A stretch of DNA of 57,323 bases, taken from NCBI RefSeq assembly GCF_947494755.1, contig NZ_CANLVZ010000020.1, positions 1-57,323 on the forward strand, written 5' to 3'. Shown here in pieces: positions 38,220 through 49,200 of this stretch. The stretch's first letter is position 1. Each line of letters starts with the position of its first letter. Both the position numbers and the translations under genes were made by a program. Under the pieces are notes generated by a model. That model was not told the DNA's origin. It ran no database searches and saw only the letters and a list, made by a program, of their open reading frames with translations. The stretch comes from an uncultured Tateyamaria sp. Lineage in GTDB: Bacteria; Pseudomonadota; Alphaproteobacteria; Rhodobacterales; Rhodobacteraceae.

Positions 38220-39644
38220 TTAGCCTTTGGCCCCGGCGCCGCGCGCATAGACGTCTTCGTAGCGGATGATGTCGTCCTCACCCAGATAGGACCCAGTCTG
38301 CACTTCGATCAGGACCATGGGCATCTTGCCGGGATTTTCCATCCGGTGCACCGCCCCGAGCGGGATATAGACGGATTGGTTTTCGCTGATCAGCTTGACC
38401 TCGTCGTCGATGGTGACCTTGGCGGTGCCTTCGACGACGATCCAGTGTTCGGCGCGGTGATGGTGGCTTTGCAGGCTGAGTGCGGCGCCGGGATGCACGA
38501 CGATCCGTTTGACCTGAAAGCGGTTGCCGATCACGAGGCTTTCGAACCAGCCCCATGGCCGGTGATCCTTGGGGAACTGTTCGGCCTGCACCGCCCCTTG
38601 CGCCTTGAGCGATTGGACCGCCAACTTGACGTCCTGCCCGCGTGCGGCGTCGGCGATCAGGACAGCGTCGTTCATCGCCACCGCCACGATGTTCTTGAGG
38701 CCGATGCCGACGAGGGCCATCTCGTCGCTTTCCGAACGCAACAGGGCGTTGTCGCAGTCGATGGCTGTCGCCGTCCCGTGGGTGGCTACACCCCTGTCGT
38801 CGCGCGGACTTTCGCGCCAGACCGCGTCCCATCCACCAAGGTCGGACCATGCGTGGCTATAGGGCACGACCGACAGATTGTCGGCACGCTCCATCACTGC
38901 GTAGTCGATCGAGATATTGTCGGCCTGCGCCCATGGGGCGGGCGCGAGGCGCAGGAACCCAAGATCGGGTTCGGCCGCCTCAAGCGAGGCTGATACCGGG
39001 TCCATCAGAGTCGGGGCGTGGGCCTTGAATGCCTCGATGATGGCGGCGGCGCGGAACATGAAAATGCCCGCGTTCCACATGTGTTTGCCCGAGGCGAGAA
39101 GTGTTGCCGCCGTCGTCGCATCCGGCTTTTCCACAAAGCGCTTCAGGGGGGCCGGGCCGCCTTGGGGTGCCTCGGCAAGTTCGAGATATCCGTACCCGGT
39201 TTCGGGATGGGTTGGCGTGATCCCGAAGGTCACGAGCTGCCCTTGTTCGGCGACGTCCTGCGCGATGTGCGCAGCGTCGAGAAACTGGGCGGTGTCGGGG
39301 ATCAGATGGTCGGAGGGGCAAACCAGCATGATCGCGTCCGCATCACGTGCATGCAGGTAAAGTGCTGAGACCAGAACCGCGGGCGCGGTGTTGCGCCCTT
39401 CGGGTTCAAGCAGAATGGCACCGGGGTCGATGCCAATGGCGGCCAGTTGTTCGGTCACAATGAACCGGAAGTCCGAAGCGGTCACGATCAACGGGTTCTG
39501 GAACGACTGGAGGCGATTGGCGGAGGCCTGAAACAGTGTCTCTTCGCCAAGCAGGGGCACGAATTGTTTGGGATAGCTTTTGCGCGACAAGGGCCACAGG
39601 CGCGACCCGGCGCCGCCACACAGAAGAACGGGTGTTATGGACAT
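38220..39644 (-). CDS. manC: Mannose-1-phosphate guanylyltransferase / mannose-6-phosphate isomerase
   Basis: This 474-residue type II bifunctional enzyme makes GDP-mannose for exopolysaccharides. The N-terminal domain has the nucleotidyltransferase motif LLCGGAGSRLWPLSRKSYPKQF and the FVEKPD motif. The C-terminal cupin domain (after about residue 355: RPWGWFESL, HPGAALSLQSHHHRAEHWIVV, IPLGAVHRMENPG) carries the isomerase metal site. The sequence is full length. It stands alone upstream of the glg operon, with a short palindrome (39674-39688) 30 nt before its start. It may supply mannose for the polymer made by the locus at 7.8-23 kb. Confidence 0.93.
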   Translation of the reverse strand: MSITPVLLCGGAGSRLWPLSRKSYPKQFVPLLGEETLFQASANRLQSFQNPLIVTASDFRFIVTEQLAAIGIDPGAILLEPEGRNTAPAVLVSALYLHARDADAIMLVCPSDHLIPDTAQFLDAAHIAQDVAEQGQLVTFGITPTHPETGYGYLELAEAPQGGPAPLKRFVEKPDATTAATLLASGKHMWNAGIFMFRAAAIIEAFKAHAPTLMDPVSASLEAAEPDLGFLRLAPAPWAQADNISIDYAVMERADNLSVVPYSHAWSDLGGWDAVWRESPRDDRGVATHGTATAIDCDNALLRSESDEMALVGIGLKNIVAVAMNDAVLIADAARGQDVKLAVQSLKAQGAVQAEQFPKDHRPWGWFESLVIGNRFQVKRIVVHPGAALSLQSHHHRAEHWIVVEGTAKVTIDDEVKLISENQSVYIPLGAVHRMENPGKMPMVLIEVQTGSYLGEDDIIRYEDVYARGAGAKG

Positions 39645-39673
39645 CTCTGAATCGCTTTCCCGTATTTGGTGTG

Positions 39674-39688
39674 CTGCACTCGGTGCAG
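39674..39688. promoter_or_regulatory. Palindrome CTGCAC-TCG-GTGCAG upstream of manC
   Basis: Perfect 6-bp arms lie 30 nt before the manC start, where a repressor or a LuxR-type activator could bind. The regulator is unknown. Confidence 0.35.
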
Positions 39689-39794
39689 TATTGACCCATG
39701 ACGGCTATGATTGCGAGGGGGGAGGGGCCGATCTTGGACGCGGTTGTTGTGGAATGAACACGGCAGCAGCAGGGGCCACGGTGTTGCAGGGCGA

Positions 39795-41339
39795 TCAGCG
39801 TGTTCCGCCCCGGAATACCCGGTCTACACGGCGCACAAGATCCTGAAAGGTGACGGCCTGCCCGCTGTCCTGCACGTAGGTTTTAGCGTCTTCGGCGCGT
39901 TGGCGGCGGTGTTGGACTAGCTGCGCAAACTGTTCGGTGATCCCGTCGCGGCCCGACACGACCTTGCGCAGACAATCGACGTTTACGCGGATGATCGACA
40001 CGTCCGTGCTGGCCAGATATTGCATGGCAGCCGGTTCGTTTGTCAGCATTGCGGCGAGACCGAAATACTGGCCCGGGTGCAATTCGTCGACATAATGCCG
40101 CCGCCCTGCATTCGATGACACGCTGACCTCGACCACGCCGGTCGAGATGATCTGGATACGGTCCGCCTGTTCGCCTTCCTTGAGGATCACGCTGCCCGCC
40201 TCATAGAACGCTCGCTCGCTCATCGAGGCAATTTCGCCCAGGTCTTCTTCGGTGAGGAAGGCGGCAAAATCCAATGATTTGAGGGCCATCAGGACGTTCG
40301 GCGGCTCCATTGGGTTGTGGGTGGCACGGGCATAGCGGACCTCTTGCATGTCGACGGCGACTTGCAGTCCGGCGTCTTTCAGGGCGTTGTGGATTTCGCG
40401 AAACAGCTCTTCGCGCCCGGCGAACATAGCCTGGTAGTTGGGGAAATGCACCCACACCATGTAGGAGTAGGGCGATTGCGTCGCATCCGTCAGGCGGATC
40501 GTGGGCAAGGCCCCCGGCACCGACCGCTTACAGCGCAACGCCGCCTCGAGCAGCAGAACCTTGATCGCGCGCGGGTCGTAATCGGCCGAGATGCGGATCA
40601 TGTACCATGGCGAATATTTGTGGTTGCGGTCGTGCAGGTTGCGGATGCGCGTCTTGGCCAGCACGCTGTTGGGTACCACAAGCGTGGCATTGTCCCATTG
40701 CCGCAGCCGGGTGGTGCGCCAGTTGATGTCGATCACGCGGCCCTCGGTGCCATCCTCGAGCATGATCCAGTCTTCGAGTTTGAAGGGGCTTTCGAGGCTT
40801 AGCGTCAGCCCTGCGAAAAAGTCACCAAGGGTTTGTTGCGTCGCAAAGGCAAGGATCGCAGCCAATACGCCGGTCGACAGGTAAAGCTCGGTCGGGCGAT
40901 AGCCATTCATCGTCAAAAAGACCGCAAGCCCGCCGATCACGCAGAGCCCGTAGAGGATAAGTCGCAAAAGCTGGGGCAGGTGCCCGTCACTGACGTCATC
41001 TGCGTGGGCGACGCTGATCCAGACTTCGGCGATGCGCCCGAGCCCGACGAAGATGGTCACATAGAGCGCCAATTGCGTGATTGTGACCGTCAGGTTCGCA
41101 AGCTCTGCAAATTGCAGCAGGTCAAACAGCCGGGCCAGAAACCGCCCGACCCCAAAGATCGTCAGCGGAATGATCACGAAGTTTGCGGCCGTATCGATCC
41201 ACATGTAGCGCGACAGCACCCGCCTGCCCAAAGTCGTGCGCCGGAAGATGAACCAGACCAGCGCCAAAATGACCGACCCACCCGCCAGCATCAGGCCGTC
41301 CCTTACGGGCGCATCCATCGCGATTTCGGTGCTGAACAT
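39795..41339 (-). CDS. MscS-family mechanosensitive channel with C-terminal cyclic-nucleotide-binding domain
   Basis: This 514-residue inner-membrane protein has four or five hydrophobic helices in residues 15-185, the last forming the MscS pore helix region (YLSTGVLAAILAFATQQTLGDFFAG). The MscS beta domain follows (FKLEDWIMLEDGTEGRVIDINWRTTRLR). From about residue 355 it carries a Crp/cNMP-type domain (AGSVILKEGEQADRIQIISTG, ELHPGQYFGLAAMLTNEPA). Such fusions are thought to be ligand-modulated osmotic channels. The canonical Arg in the phosphate-binding cassette is not obvious (FGLAAMLTNEPAAMQ). The start at 41339 has no strong ribosome-binding site; Met8 is an alternative. Confidence 0.88.
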   Translation of the reverse strand: MFSTEIAMDAPVRDGLMLAGGSVILALVWFIFRRTTLGRRVLSRYMWIDTAANFVIIPLTIFGVGRFLARLFDLLQFAELANLTVTITQLALYVTIFVGLGRIAEVWISVAHADDVSDGHLPQLLRLILYGLCVIGGLAVFLTMNGYRPTELYLSTGVLAAILAFATQQTLGDFFAGLTLSLESPFKLEDWIMLEDGTEGRVIDINWRTTRLRQWDNATLVVPNSVLAKTRIRNLHDRNHKYSPWYMIRISADYDPRAIKVLLLEAALRCKRSVPGALPTIRLTDATQSPYSYMVWVHFPNYQAMFAGREELFREIHNALKDAGLQVAVDMQEVRYARATHNPMEPPNVLMALKSLDFAAFLTEEDLGEIASMSERAFYEAGSVILKEGEQADRIQIISTGVVEVSVSSNAGRRHYVDELHPGQYFGLAAMLTNEPAAMQYLASTDVSIIRVNVDCLRKVVSGRDGITEQFAQLVQHRRQRAEDAKTYVQDSGQAVTFQDLVRRVDRVFRGGTR

Positions 41340-41654
41340 GGCTGGTTTCTTCTACTTGGGGCGTTGTGTTGAGCGACCATAGTGCGAGGTCTTACCGAAA
41401 GGTAAATGACCTTCACGTGTCTGAGCGGGACATTTTCCTAAAGTCTTTTCAAAACAGGAGGATAAAGTCGCCCAGCACGGTTGTGATTTGAGCCGCTGTT
41501 ACGCTGCTGAAATAGAGAAAAATGAGACAAATTTTTTCATAAATCTTTCATAAGTCATCACCGCGCCGCGCCCATGCCCAAATTCGAGGTCAAAGGAGGG
41601 CCTACCAAAAAGCCGCCGGGACGAGTGGTTTGGGTACGACGAAGGCAACGAGCA
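41340..41654. other. 315-bp divergent promoter region of the MscS and RTX genes
   Basis: No supported gene. It holds an imperfect inverted repeat GAAAGGT-AAATG-ACCTTC near 41396-41413, an isolated AGGAGGATAAA with no start codon behind it, and an AT-rich stretch at 41515-41555 that is a likely promoter for the RTX gene. Confidence 0.4.
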
Positions 41655-44600
41655 ATGGCAACAATCAACGGTGACGGGTCAGACAACACCCTAACCGGCA
41701 CGGCAGATGCTGATGACATCACAGGCGGCGCGGGCAATGACACGATCAATGCCGGCGGCGGGAATGATGTCGTTGATGGCGGCTCTTCTACCCTTACCAA
41801 TACCGACCTGTTTCTGGACTGGACCGATCAGGGCGTCGATGGCGACAGTATTGCCACCGGCTTTACCCAGGATACGGGTGGCATCAACGTCGCCGTCAGC
41901 TTCAACAATGGGGGTGTCGGGACGACGGCTACCGTCGAACAGAACGCCCATTACGTCGATACGGGCGAGCCCTTTGATCCAAACTCGGGCCTTGGCCTGC
42001 GTGGCAATGGCAACGGAACGGCGTGGACGACCGAGCTCGACTTTTCGGCGGTCGGCGGGTCCGGCCTGGCTGACACGGTCGAGAATGTATCATTTCGTTT
42101 GCAGGATGTTGATCGTGGAGGCTGGCAGGATGTTCTGACCATCAACGCCTTTGATGCGGATGGAAATCCGGTTTCTGTCATCCTGACCCCGGCGGGTGAT
42201 GACACCGTCAGCGGCAATACGGTCACAGCCGGTCCGACCTCGACCGGTGCGACTGATCCGCAAGGCTCCGTTCTGGTTAGCATCCCGGGCCCGGTGGCCC
42301 GGATCGAGATTGTCTATGCCAATGCCGGGACTGGCGGGCAGCTTTTGTATGTCAGCGATGTGCATTTTGATGCTGTGCCCACCGATGATGATACCATTTT
42401 TGGCGAGGCCGGGAATGACACGCTGTCGGGTGGGTTCGGCAACGACGTCCTTGATGGTGGCGACAACAATGATGTGATTGATGGCGGGTCGGGCAATGAC
42501 ACGCTGATCGGTGGTGCCGGGGCCGACGTGTTGACCGGTGGCACGGGGAATGATGACCTTTCCGGGGACGCCGGGCGCGACACGCTGGACGGGGGCGAAG
42601 GCAACGACGTTTTGTCCGGTGGCGCGGGCGCGGATGTGTTGAGCGGTGGCACCGGCAATGACAACATTTCAGGCGGCAGTGGCTTTGACCAGCTAACAGG
42701 CGGAGAAGGGGCCGACACCCTTGATGGCGGTGCGGGCAACGACACGATCTTTGCAAATGGCGGCGATGTTGTCATCGGTGGCGAGACCGGCACTGACACA
42801 AACGATGTGCTGATTGTTGATGACGTCGCCTTTGTCACCTTTGACCCGACCGACGGCGAAAACGGTACGATCACCTTCAACGATGGCACAACGGCCACCT
42901 TTACCGGGATTGAGACGCTGACCGTCAATGGCGGCCCGGATGGGATCGTTGCAGGCACCGGTGGGGCGGACCTGATTGACGGTGCCTTTGTCGATGAAAA
43001 CCTTGAGCAGGTGGACGCCGATGACGGCACACTGGGCACCATCGGTGATCAGGATAACATCCGGGCGGGTCTGGGCAATGACACGGTCTATGCCGGAGAA
43101 GGCGATGATACTGTCCTTGGCGGCCCGGCCACGCTGACCTCGGCGGCCGAGAACCTGAGTTGGGTAGCAGAAGGCGGCGCAACGGATGTGTCGGGTGGGT
43201 TCACCCAAGACACCGGCATTGCCAATATTACCGTCGAGATCACCGATAACGGTGCGCTGAACCAGGCGGATATCGACACTTCGGGCCAGTTCGTGAACAC
43301 GGACGAGCCCTTTGCCACCAACTCGGCCCTTGTTCTTGGGGGCAATGGTGGTCCGGATGTCGCCACCGTTTCATTCTCCTCTGATGTGCCGCTTGAGACC
43401 GTCAGTTTCCGCATCAACGATCTGGACAGCGACACGTGGCAAGACATCGTCACCGTCAATGCCTTTGATGCACAGGGCAATCCGGTTGCGGTCACGCTGA
43501 CGGCGGCGGGCAATGAAACGATTGCGGGGCAGACGGCTACGGGCGGGGCCGGGAACGACAGTCAGGCGGATGCAAACGGGTCCGTCCTTGTCGAGATTGC
43601 GGGCCCTGCCGCCAGTTTTGAGATTGTATACGAAAACGGATCGACCGAGGGGCAGGTCGCCTACATCACGGATGTCCACTTTACCGCCTTTGAGATCGAC
43701 GACGACACGATCCATGGCGATCAGGGCGATGACAGCCTTGATGGGGCTGCGGGCGATGATGTGATCTTTGGCGATCAGCTTGCCATTGATCCGGCCGATT
43801 TTGCATCCGGTGGTGTTGGCGCGATTACCAATGTCACCTTTGACAACCAGTCTCCTTTTGCGGTTGAGCTGGCGCAGATCGACACGAGCGGCGCGATTTC
43901 TCCGGTTCTGACCATACCGGCAGGGTCGGATTTCAGTGCGATATCGCGTACGGATACCAATTGGGTCCTTCTCGATCCCGAGACGGGTGACATCCTCCAG
44001 CTTTATCAGGCACCGGCGGATGGCGACACGCTGATCTTTTCCAGCGCGGGTCAGGATACGCTGGCCGGCGGGGCGGGTGATGACACGCTGTCAGGCGATT
44101 TTGGCAATGATTCCATCGAGGGCGGCGACGGTGCGGATTCGATCCGTGGCGGATCGGGCGACGACACGATCACGGGCGGGGCCGGAGCGGACACGCTGGC
44201 CGGAGACGCAGGCGATGATGTCATTATCGCCGCTGACGATGCCACCGGGGGTGCAGCGGGTTCGGCTGATCCGAGCCTTGGCGATGTGATCACGGGCGGC
44301 ACCGGCGACGATGTGATCTTTGCCAATGGTTCGGATACGGTCGATGGCGGCGAGGATCTGGATGGCAGTGACATTGATACGCTCAATGTTCGAGATGTCG
44401 CCTCGATCCAGTATCAGGACGCGGGCGGGTCCGACGTTGCCTTTGTTACCGAACAGGGGATTGTTACCTTCAATGACGGCTCGACGCTTGCCTTTTCCAA
44501 CATCGAAAATGTCGTTGATCTGGACCTGGATGGCTATGTCGAAGGCACGACAGGCGATGACCTCATCGACGCGAGCTATGCCGGTGACCCCGAGGATGAC

Positions 44601-46184
44601 CGTGTCGACAACAACGATGCGATCCTTGCGGGCGAGGCGTCTCAGGACGATATCATCCTGGCGGGGGACGGCGACGATACCATTGCGGGTGGGGCCGGAA
44701 ACGACGAAATCTATGGTGACACGGCAGCCCTGCCATCCAACCCCGATGGGTCGGGCGGGTCGAGCACGGACCCATGGCTATACGAATATTACGACCTCGA
44801 TCCGACGGGTGCCCCGTCAAACCTGGCCGATGCCGGGTTCACCGCAAACGGAGGGCGCGACAATACCGCGACACCGACCACCACCGGCGTTGCCAGTTCG
44901 ATCACCCCGACTGATTACGACACGGGCGATGACTTTGCGCTGAAGTTCACCAGCACCCTGACTGTGACCACGGGTGGCACCTACACGTTCTCGACCGCGT
45001 CGGATGACGGGTCCAAGGTGTTCATCAACGGCGTCGAAGTTGTCGACAATGATGGGCTGCACGCCACGGTGAGCGCGTTTGGCACCATCACCTTGCCCCC
45101 CGGCGAGCATCTGATCGAAATCATCTATTTCGAGAATGATGGGGGCAACACGCTCAGCGGGACGATTTCTGGCCCCGACACGGGCAATGCCCCGGTTGAT
45201 CTGGCCTCGTACCCGCCGCTGATGCGCCCCGGCCTAAACGATGGGGTTGGCAACGACGTCATTGATGGGGGCGCGGGCGACGATGTCATCTTTGGTGAAG
45301 GTGGCAATGATGCGATCACCGGGGGCACCGGTGCCGACACCATCGAAGGGGGCACGGGCCAGGACACGATTGACGGCGGCGAAGGTGCGGATGTCATCAA
45401 CGCAGGCGATGATGCTGATGTGATCCGCGCGGGATCGGGCGATGTCATTGATGGCGGCGAAGGGGGCGACGACAACGACACGCTGATCCTTGGCGACTTT
45501 GGCGCGACGGTCGTCTTTGATCCGGGCAATTCCGAAAATGGCACCGTTACCTTCAGCGATAACACCACTGCCACCTTTACCAATATCGAAAATGTGGTGC
45601 CCTGTTTCACGCCGGGCAGTCGGGCGATGACCCCTGACGGCCCCGTCGCGGTCGAGGATCTGCGGGTCGGCGATCTGGTCGATACCCGCGACAATGGCCC
45701 GCAGGAAATCCGCTGGATTGGTCGCAAATTCGTCACCGCCGGGATGCTGGAGCGTGCACCGTATTTGCAGCCCATCCTGATCCAAAAGGACAGCATGGCC
45801 CCGGCCATCCCTGACCGCGACATGCACGTGTCCCCTCAGCACCGGATGCTGGTTGCAAACAGTGCGACGCAGTTATGGCTGGGCGAGGACGAGGTTTTGG
45901 TCAAGGCCAAGGATATGACCCATAAGCCGGGCATTGATGTGGATACGGAAGGCGAAGGAGTAACCTATATCCACATCATGTTCGATCAGCATGAGATCGT
46001 GTTGGTTGACAATGCCTGGACCGAAAGTTTCCAGCCCGGCGATATGCTGTCATCCGATGCCGCAGATGAGGTGTTCAAAGAATTGCTGGAGCTGTTTCCC
46101 GAACTTGCCCATACCGGCGGCCGCCAAAGCTACTGTGCCGCGCGGCTGTCCGCCAAACGGCACGAGGCGCTTTTGATTGCCTGA
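41655..46184 (+). CDS. Large secreted RTX-repeat protein with PA14 and Hint domains
   Basis: This acidic 1509-residue protein has repeated GGxGxDxL/I calcium-binding nonapeptides near 41700-41790, 42390-42780, 43040-43130, 43700-43770, 44040-44340 and 45240-45500. Such proteins leave the cell by type I secretion and fold outside on calcium. Two related beta-rich modules lie at about 41790-42390 and 43130-43700. A PA14-like domain is at about 44770-45210 (PWLYEYYDLD, TYTFSTASDDGSKVFINGVEVVDN). The C terminus from Cys at 45603 (CFTPGSRAMTPDG, VSPQHRMLV) is a Hedgehog/intein-type Hint domain common in roseobacter RTX proteins. I chose ATG 41655 (AAGG 9 nt upstream); ATG 41574 is possible but adds a basic segment. 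The transporter is not in the window. Confidence 0.85.
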   Translation: MATINGDGSDNTLTGTADADDITGGAGNDTINAGGGNDVVDGGSSTLTNTDLFLDWTDQGVDGDSIATGFTQDTGGINVAVSFNNGGVGTTATVEQNAHYVDTGEPFDPNSGLGLRGNGNGTAWTTELDFSAVGGSGLADTVENVSFRLQDVDRGGWQDVLTINAFDADGNPVSVILTPAGDDTVSGNTVTAGPTSTGATDPQGSVLVSIPGPVARIEIVYANAGTGGQLLYVSDVHFDAVPTDDDTIFGEAGNDTLSGGFGNDVLDGGDNNDVIDGGSGNDTLIGGAGADVLTGGTGNDDLSGDAGRDTLDGGEGNDVLSGGAGADVLSGGTGNDNISGGSGFDQLTGGEGADTLDGGAGNDTIFANGGDVVIGGETGTDTNDVLIVDDVAFVTFDPTDGENGTITFNDGTTATFTGIETLTVNGGPDGIVAGTGGADLIDGAFVDENLEQVDADDGTLGTIGDQDNIRAGLGNDTVYAGEGDDTVLGGPATLTSAAENLSWVAEGGATDVSGGFTQDTGIANITVEITDNGALNQADIDTSGQFVNTDEPFATNSALVLGGNGGPDVATVSFSSDVPLETVSFRINDLDSDTWQDIVTVNAFDAQGNPVAVTLTAAGNETIAGQTATGGAGNDSQADANGSVLVEIAGPAASFEIVYENGSTEGQVAYITDVHFTAFEIDDDTIHGDQGDDSLDGAAGDDVIFGDQLAIDPADFASGGVGAITNVTFDNQSPFAVELAQIDTSGAISPVLTIPAGSDFSAISRTDTNWVLLDPETGDILQLYQAPADGDTLIFSSAGQDTLAGGAGDDTLSGDFGNDSIEGGDGADSIRGGSGDDTITGGAGADTLAGDAGDDVIIAADDATGGAAGSADPSLGDVITGGTGDDVIFANGSDTVDGGEDLDGSDIDTLNVRDVASIQYQDAGGSDVAFVTEQGIVTFNDGSTLAFSNIENVVDLDLDGYVEGTTGDDLIDASYAGDPEDDRVDNNDAILAGEASQDDIILAGDGDDTIAGGAGNDEIYGDTAALPSNPDGSGGSSTDPWLYEYYDLDPTGAPSNLADAGFTANGGRDNTATPTTTGVASSITPTDYDTGDDFALKFTSTLTVTTGGTYTFSTASDDGSKVFINGVEVVDNDGLHATVSAFGTITLPPGEHLIEIIYFENDGGNTLSGTISGPDTGNAPVDLASYPPLMRPGLNDGVGNDVIDGGAGDDVIFGEGGNDAITGGTGADTIEGGTGQDTIDGGEGADVINAGDDADVIRAGSGDVIDGGEGGDDNDTLILGDFGATVVFDPGNSENGTVTFSDNTTATFTNIENVVPCFTPGSRAMTPDGPVAVEDLRVGDLVDTRDNGPQEIRWIGRKFVTAGMLERAPYLQPILIQKDSMAPAIPDRDMHVSPQHRMLVANSATQLWLGEDEVLVKAKDMTHKPGIDVDTEGEGVTYIHIMFDQHEIVLVDNAWTESFQPGDMLSSDAADEVFKELLELFPELAHTGGRQSYCAARLSAKRHEALLIA

Positions 46185-46218
46185 ATCGCCGGTCGGGGCA
46201 GGGTGCGCGTGGTTTGGC

Positions 46219-49200
46219 CTATCGGTCAGTGTTGCGCAGCTTTTGCGTGGCGTCGGCATTCACAGACCCATCATCCCGCAATACGACACCGTACAGGGCG
46301 CGGGCAGCGTCACGCGTCACAAGCCCCTGCCGCACGTCCCGTGCCACCAGCACCGGATCGCGCTTGAACGGGTCGCCATAGCCTGCCCCTCCGGGCGCGC
46401 GCCAGTACAAGAGATCACCCGCCGGGATTGTCTGTTCGCCCTTGCACTTCAGCACAGGGCCAGAGCGGAGTTGGATATGTCCCGCCGCACCCTGCAATCC
46501 GCCATCGCGGCCATTGGCGGGGAACTTGACCCGCTCGACGCCCGCCAACAGCAGGATATCCGCGTTCTCGCTGCTTTCCATTTCGATGATCTGGCCAAGT
46601 CCGCCCCGGAACGTGCCGGCCCCCCCGCTGTCGGGAATCAACTCGCGCCGCAGATAGCGGATCGGGGCGGTGCTTTCGGCGATTTCAGTCTGGGTGCCGA
46701 ACACGCCGCTTGGGAAGGCGGTGGCCGAAAGCCCGTCCTTGGTGGGCCGCGCGCCGGTGCCTCCGGAATGAGTGAACTCGGTGGCAAAAGCGGTCGCCGC
46801 ATTGCCCTCGCGGGCGGCAGAGGGGACACTGCGGATCGGTAGATCCCAAAGGCACGTGGCCCCTTCGGCGGGGGCCAGCCCCGGCACCGCCTCATGCAGC
46901 GCCCCGAACACCAGATCGGCCACCATTTGACCGGTGGCATGGCGCATGGCCACGGGGGCTGGGGGTTGGGCGTTCAGGATGCAGTCCTTGGGCGCGACAA
47001 AGACGAAGGGCGCAAGCGAAGCCGCGTTGTTTGGCACTTCGGGTCCGATCAGGCACCGCATGGCAAAGACACCATAGGCGGCGGTGTAGTTGATCGGGCA
47101 GTTGATCCCCAATGCCGAATGCCCGGAGGTCCCTGACAGATCGATGGTGATGCTGTCATCGAAAATCGTCATCGCAGCACAAAGTTTTATCTCGAAATCG
47201 TAGCCGTCGATGTCGAGCGCGCTGTGATATGTGCCGCAGGGCAAGGCGCGAATGGCCGCCTCGGTCGCCGTTTTCGAGCTATGCAGGATGTGCGCGCCCA
47301 ACGCATCCAGATTGGGCATGCCAAATTCCTGCATCATCTCGACCACACGGTCGGCGGCCACGTCGCAGCACGCGATCAGCGCGTAAATGTCTCCCTCGTT
47401 CGAGATCGGAGAGCGCGAGTTGGCCTTGATGAAATCAACCACCAGTCGGTTGACGTCGCCGCAATCCACCAGTTTGCAGACCGGAATGAACAGCCCTTCG
47501 TCAAAGACGTCCGTGCCGTCCGGGCCCATGCCCCGTCCCCCAAGATCATAGACATGAGAGGTGCAGGCGGTGAAGGCGACCAGCGCGCCGCCGAAGAAAA
47601 TGGGCGCAACCAAGGCGATGTCGTTCAGATGCCCGGCCCCGATCCACGGATCGTTGGTGCAATAGACATCGCCCGGGCGCATTGCGGTCACATCCAGATG
47701 AGGCAGCATCAGTTTGACGGTTTCCGCCATCGTGTTGATATGGCCCGGCGTGCCGGTCACGGCTTGCGCCAACATATCGCCGCTTGGGTCAAAAATGCCT
47801 GCCGAGATGTCGCCGCATTCCCGCACAATGGGGCTGAAGGCGGTGCGGATCAGGACCTGTCCCTGTTCCTCGACCGCGGCCAGCAACCGATCCCACATCA
47901 CTTGCATGTCGAGGGTTGAGCGTGCCTGCCCATCGCGGCCTGCCTCGACCTCATTGCGTTGCATTACGATGTTAAGGGCGGCGTCGATTTCGATGTCAAA
48001 CAGGGGCGAGACATAGGTGGTTGTCTGCGGCTCGGTGATCAGGGCGGGGCCGCTGAGCGATTGACCTGCCGACAGGGCAGCACGCTGATAGACGGGCACA
48101 TCGACGGCCTGTGCGTTCGGTCCGATCTTGAGTTGCCGGGTGGTGGTCGGCTTGGCCTGTACGCTTTCGCCGGGTGTCGCACCCACCGGCGTCGGGCGCG
48201 GCGGATCGTTTGAGGCGGTCACGGACCAGTTGATGAATTCCACCTCCATTCCCGGCACGATGCGGCTGAACTGGCGTTGATACTCTACCTCGAATGCAGC
48301 GATCAGCGCCCTTAGGACCTCGTTGTCGACCGGCCCTTGTGGAATGTCGATCTCGATTTCCTGACCCTGACCGGCATAGCGCGCAAATGCGACGCGCCTC
48401 ACATGGACATCGCGCCCTTGCGCGCCCGCCTTGACGATTTGGGTCGCGTGCTCGGACATCTCGTTGAGCAGCGCGTTCACCTCAGCCATCGGAAACGCCG
48501 AGGATTGGGCCGGAAAGGTGCGCACCGTTTCAAAGGACACCGGCGCAAAGAGGAAGCCGATGGCTGAGCCGACACTGGGATTGGGCGGCACGATGATCGT
48601 GCGCACGCCTGTCCGCTCGGCGATGCGCGTGGCATGCAGGGGGCCGTTGCCGCCAAAGGCCACCATGGTGCAGCCGGTCAGGTCCTTGCCTTGCTCGACC
48701 GCGTGCATGCGCGCTGCATTGGCCATCGCCTCGTCCACGGTCCGGGAAATGGCGTCAGCGGCCTCGGTCACGGACAAGTCCAGTGCTTGGCCGATCCCGC
48801 CCGCAATTGCGCTGTCTGACAGGTCGGGTTGCAGGTTCAGACGCCCCTCGGCAAAGGCGGCAGGATCAATATAGCCAATGGACACATCCGCATCCGTCAC
48901 CGTCGCATCCTGACCGCCCTTGCCATAGCAGGCCGGGCCCGGATCGGAGGACGCGCTTTTGGGGCCGACGCGCAAACGGCCCATTCCGTCGATGCGCGCG
49001 ATGGATCCGCCGCCGGCTCCGATTTCGATCATTTCGATGACGGGGATGCGAACCGGAATGCCGCTACCCTTGATAAATCGCTCGGTCCGGTCGATTTCAA
49101 ACGCGCGGGAGGACTTGGGCACCTGATCCTCGATCAGGGTGATCTTGGCCGTGGTGCCGCCCATATCGAAGGAGACAACCTTGTCGATCTCGCGTTCCTG

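Noticed and set aside
41690-45500. A CRISPR-like or satellite repeat array
   Set aside because: The periodicity is in frame and encodes GGxGxDxL RTX nonapeptides of a single long protein.
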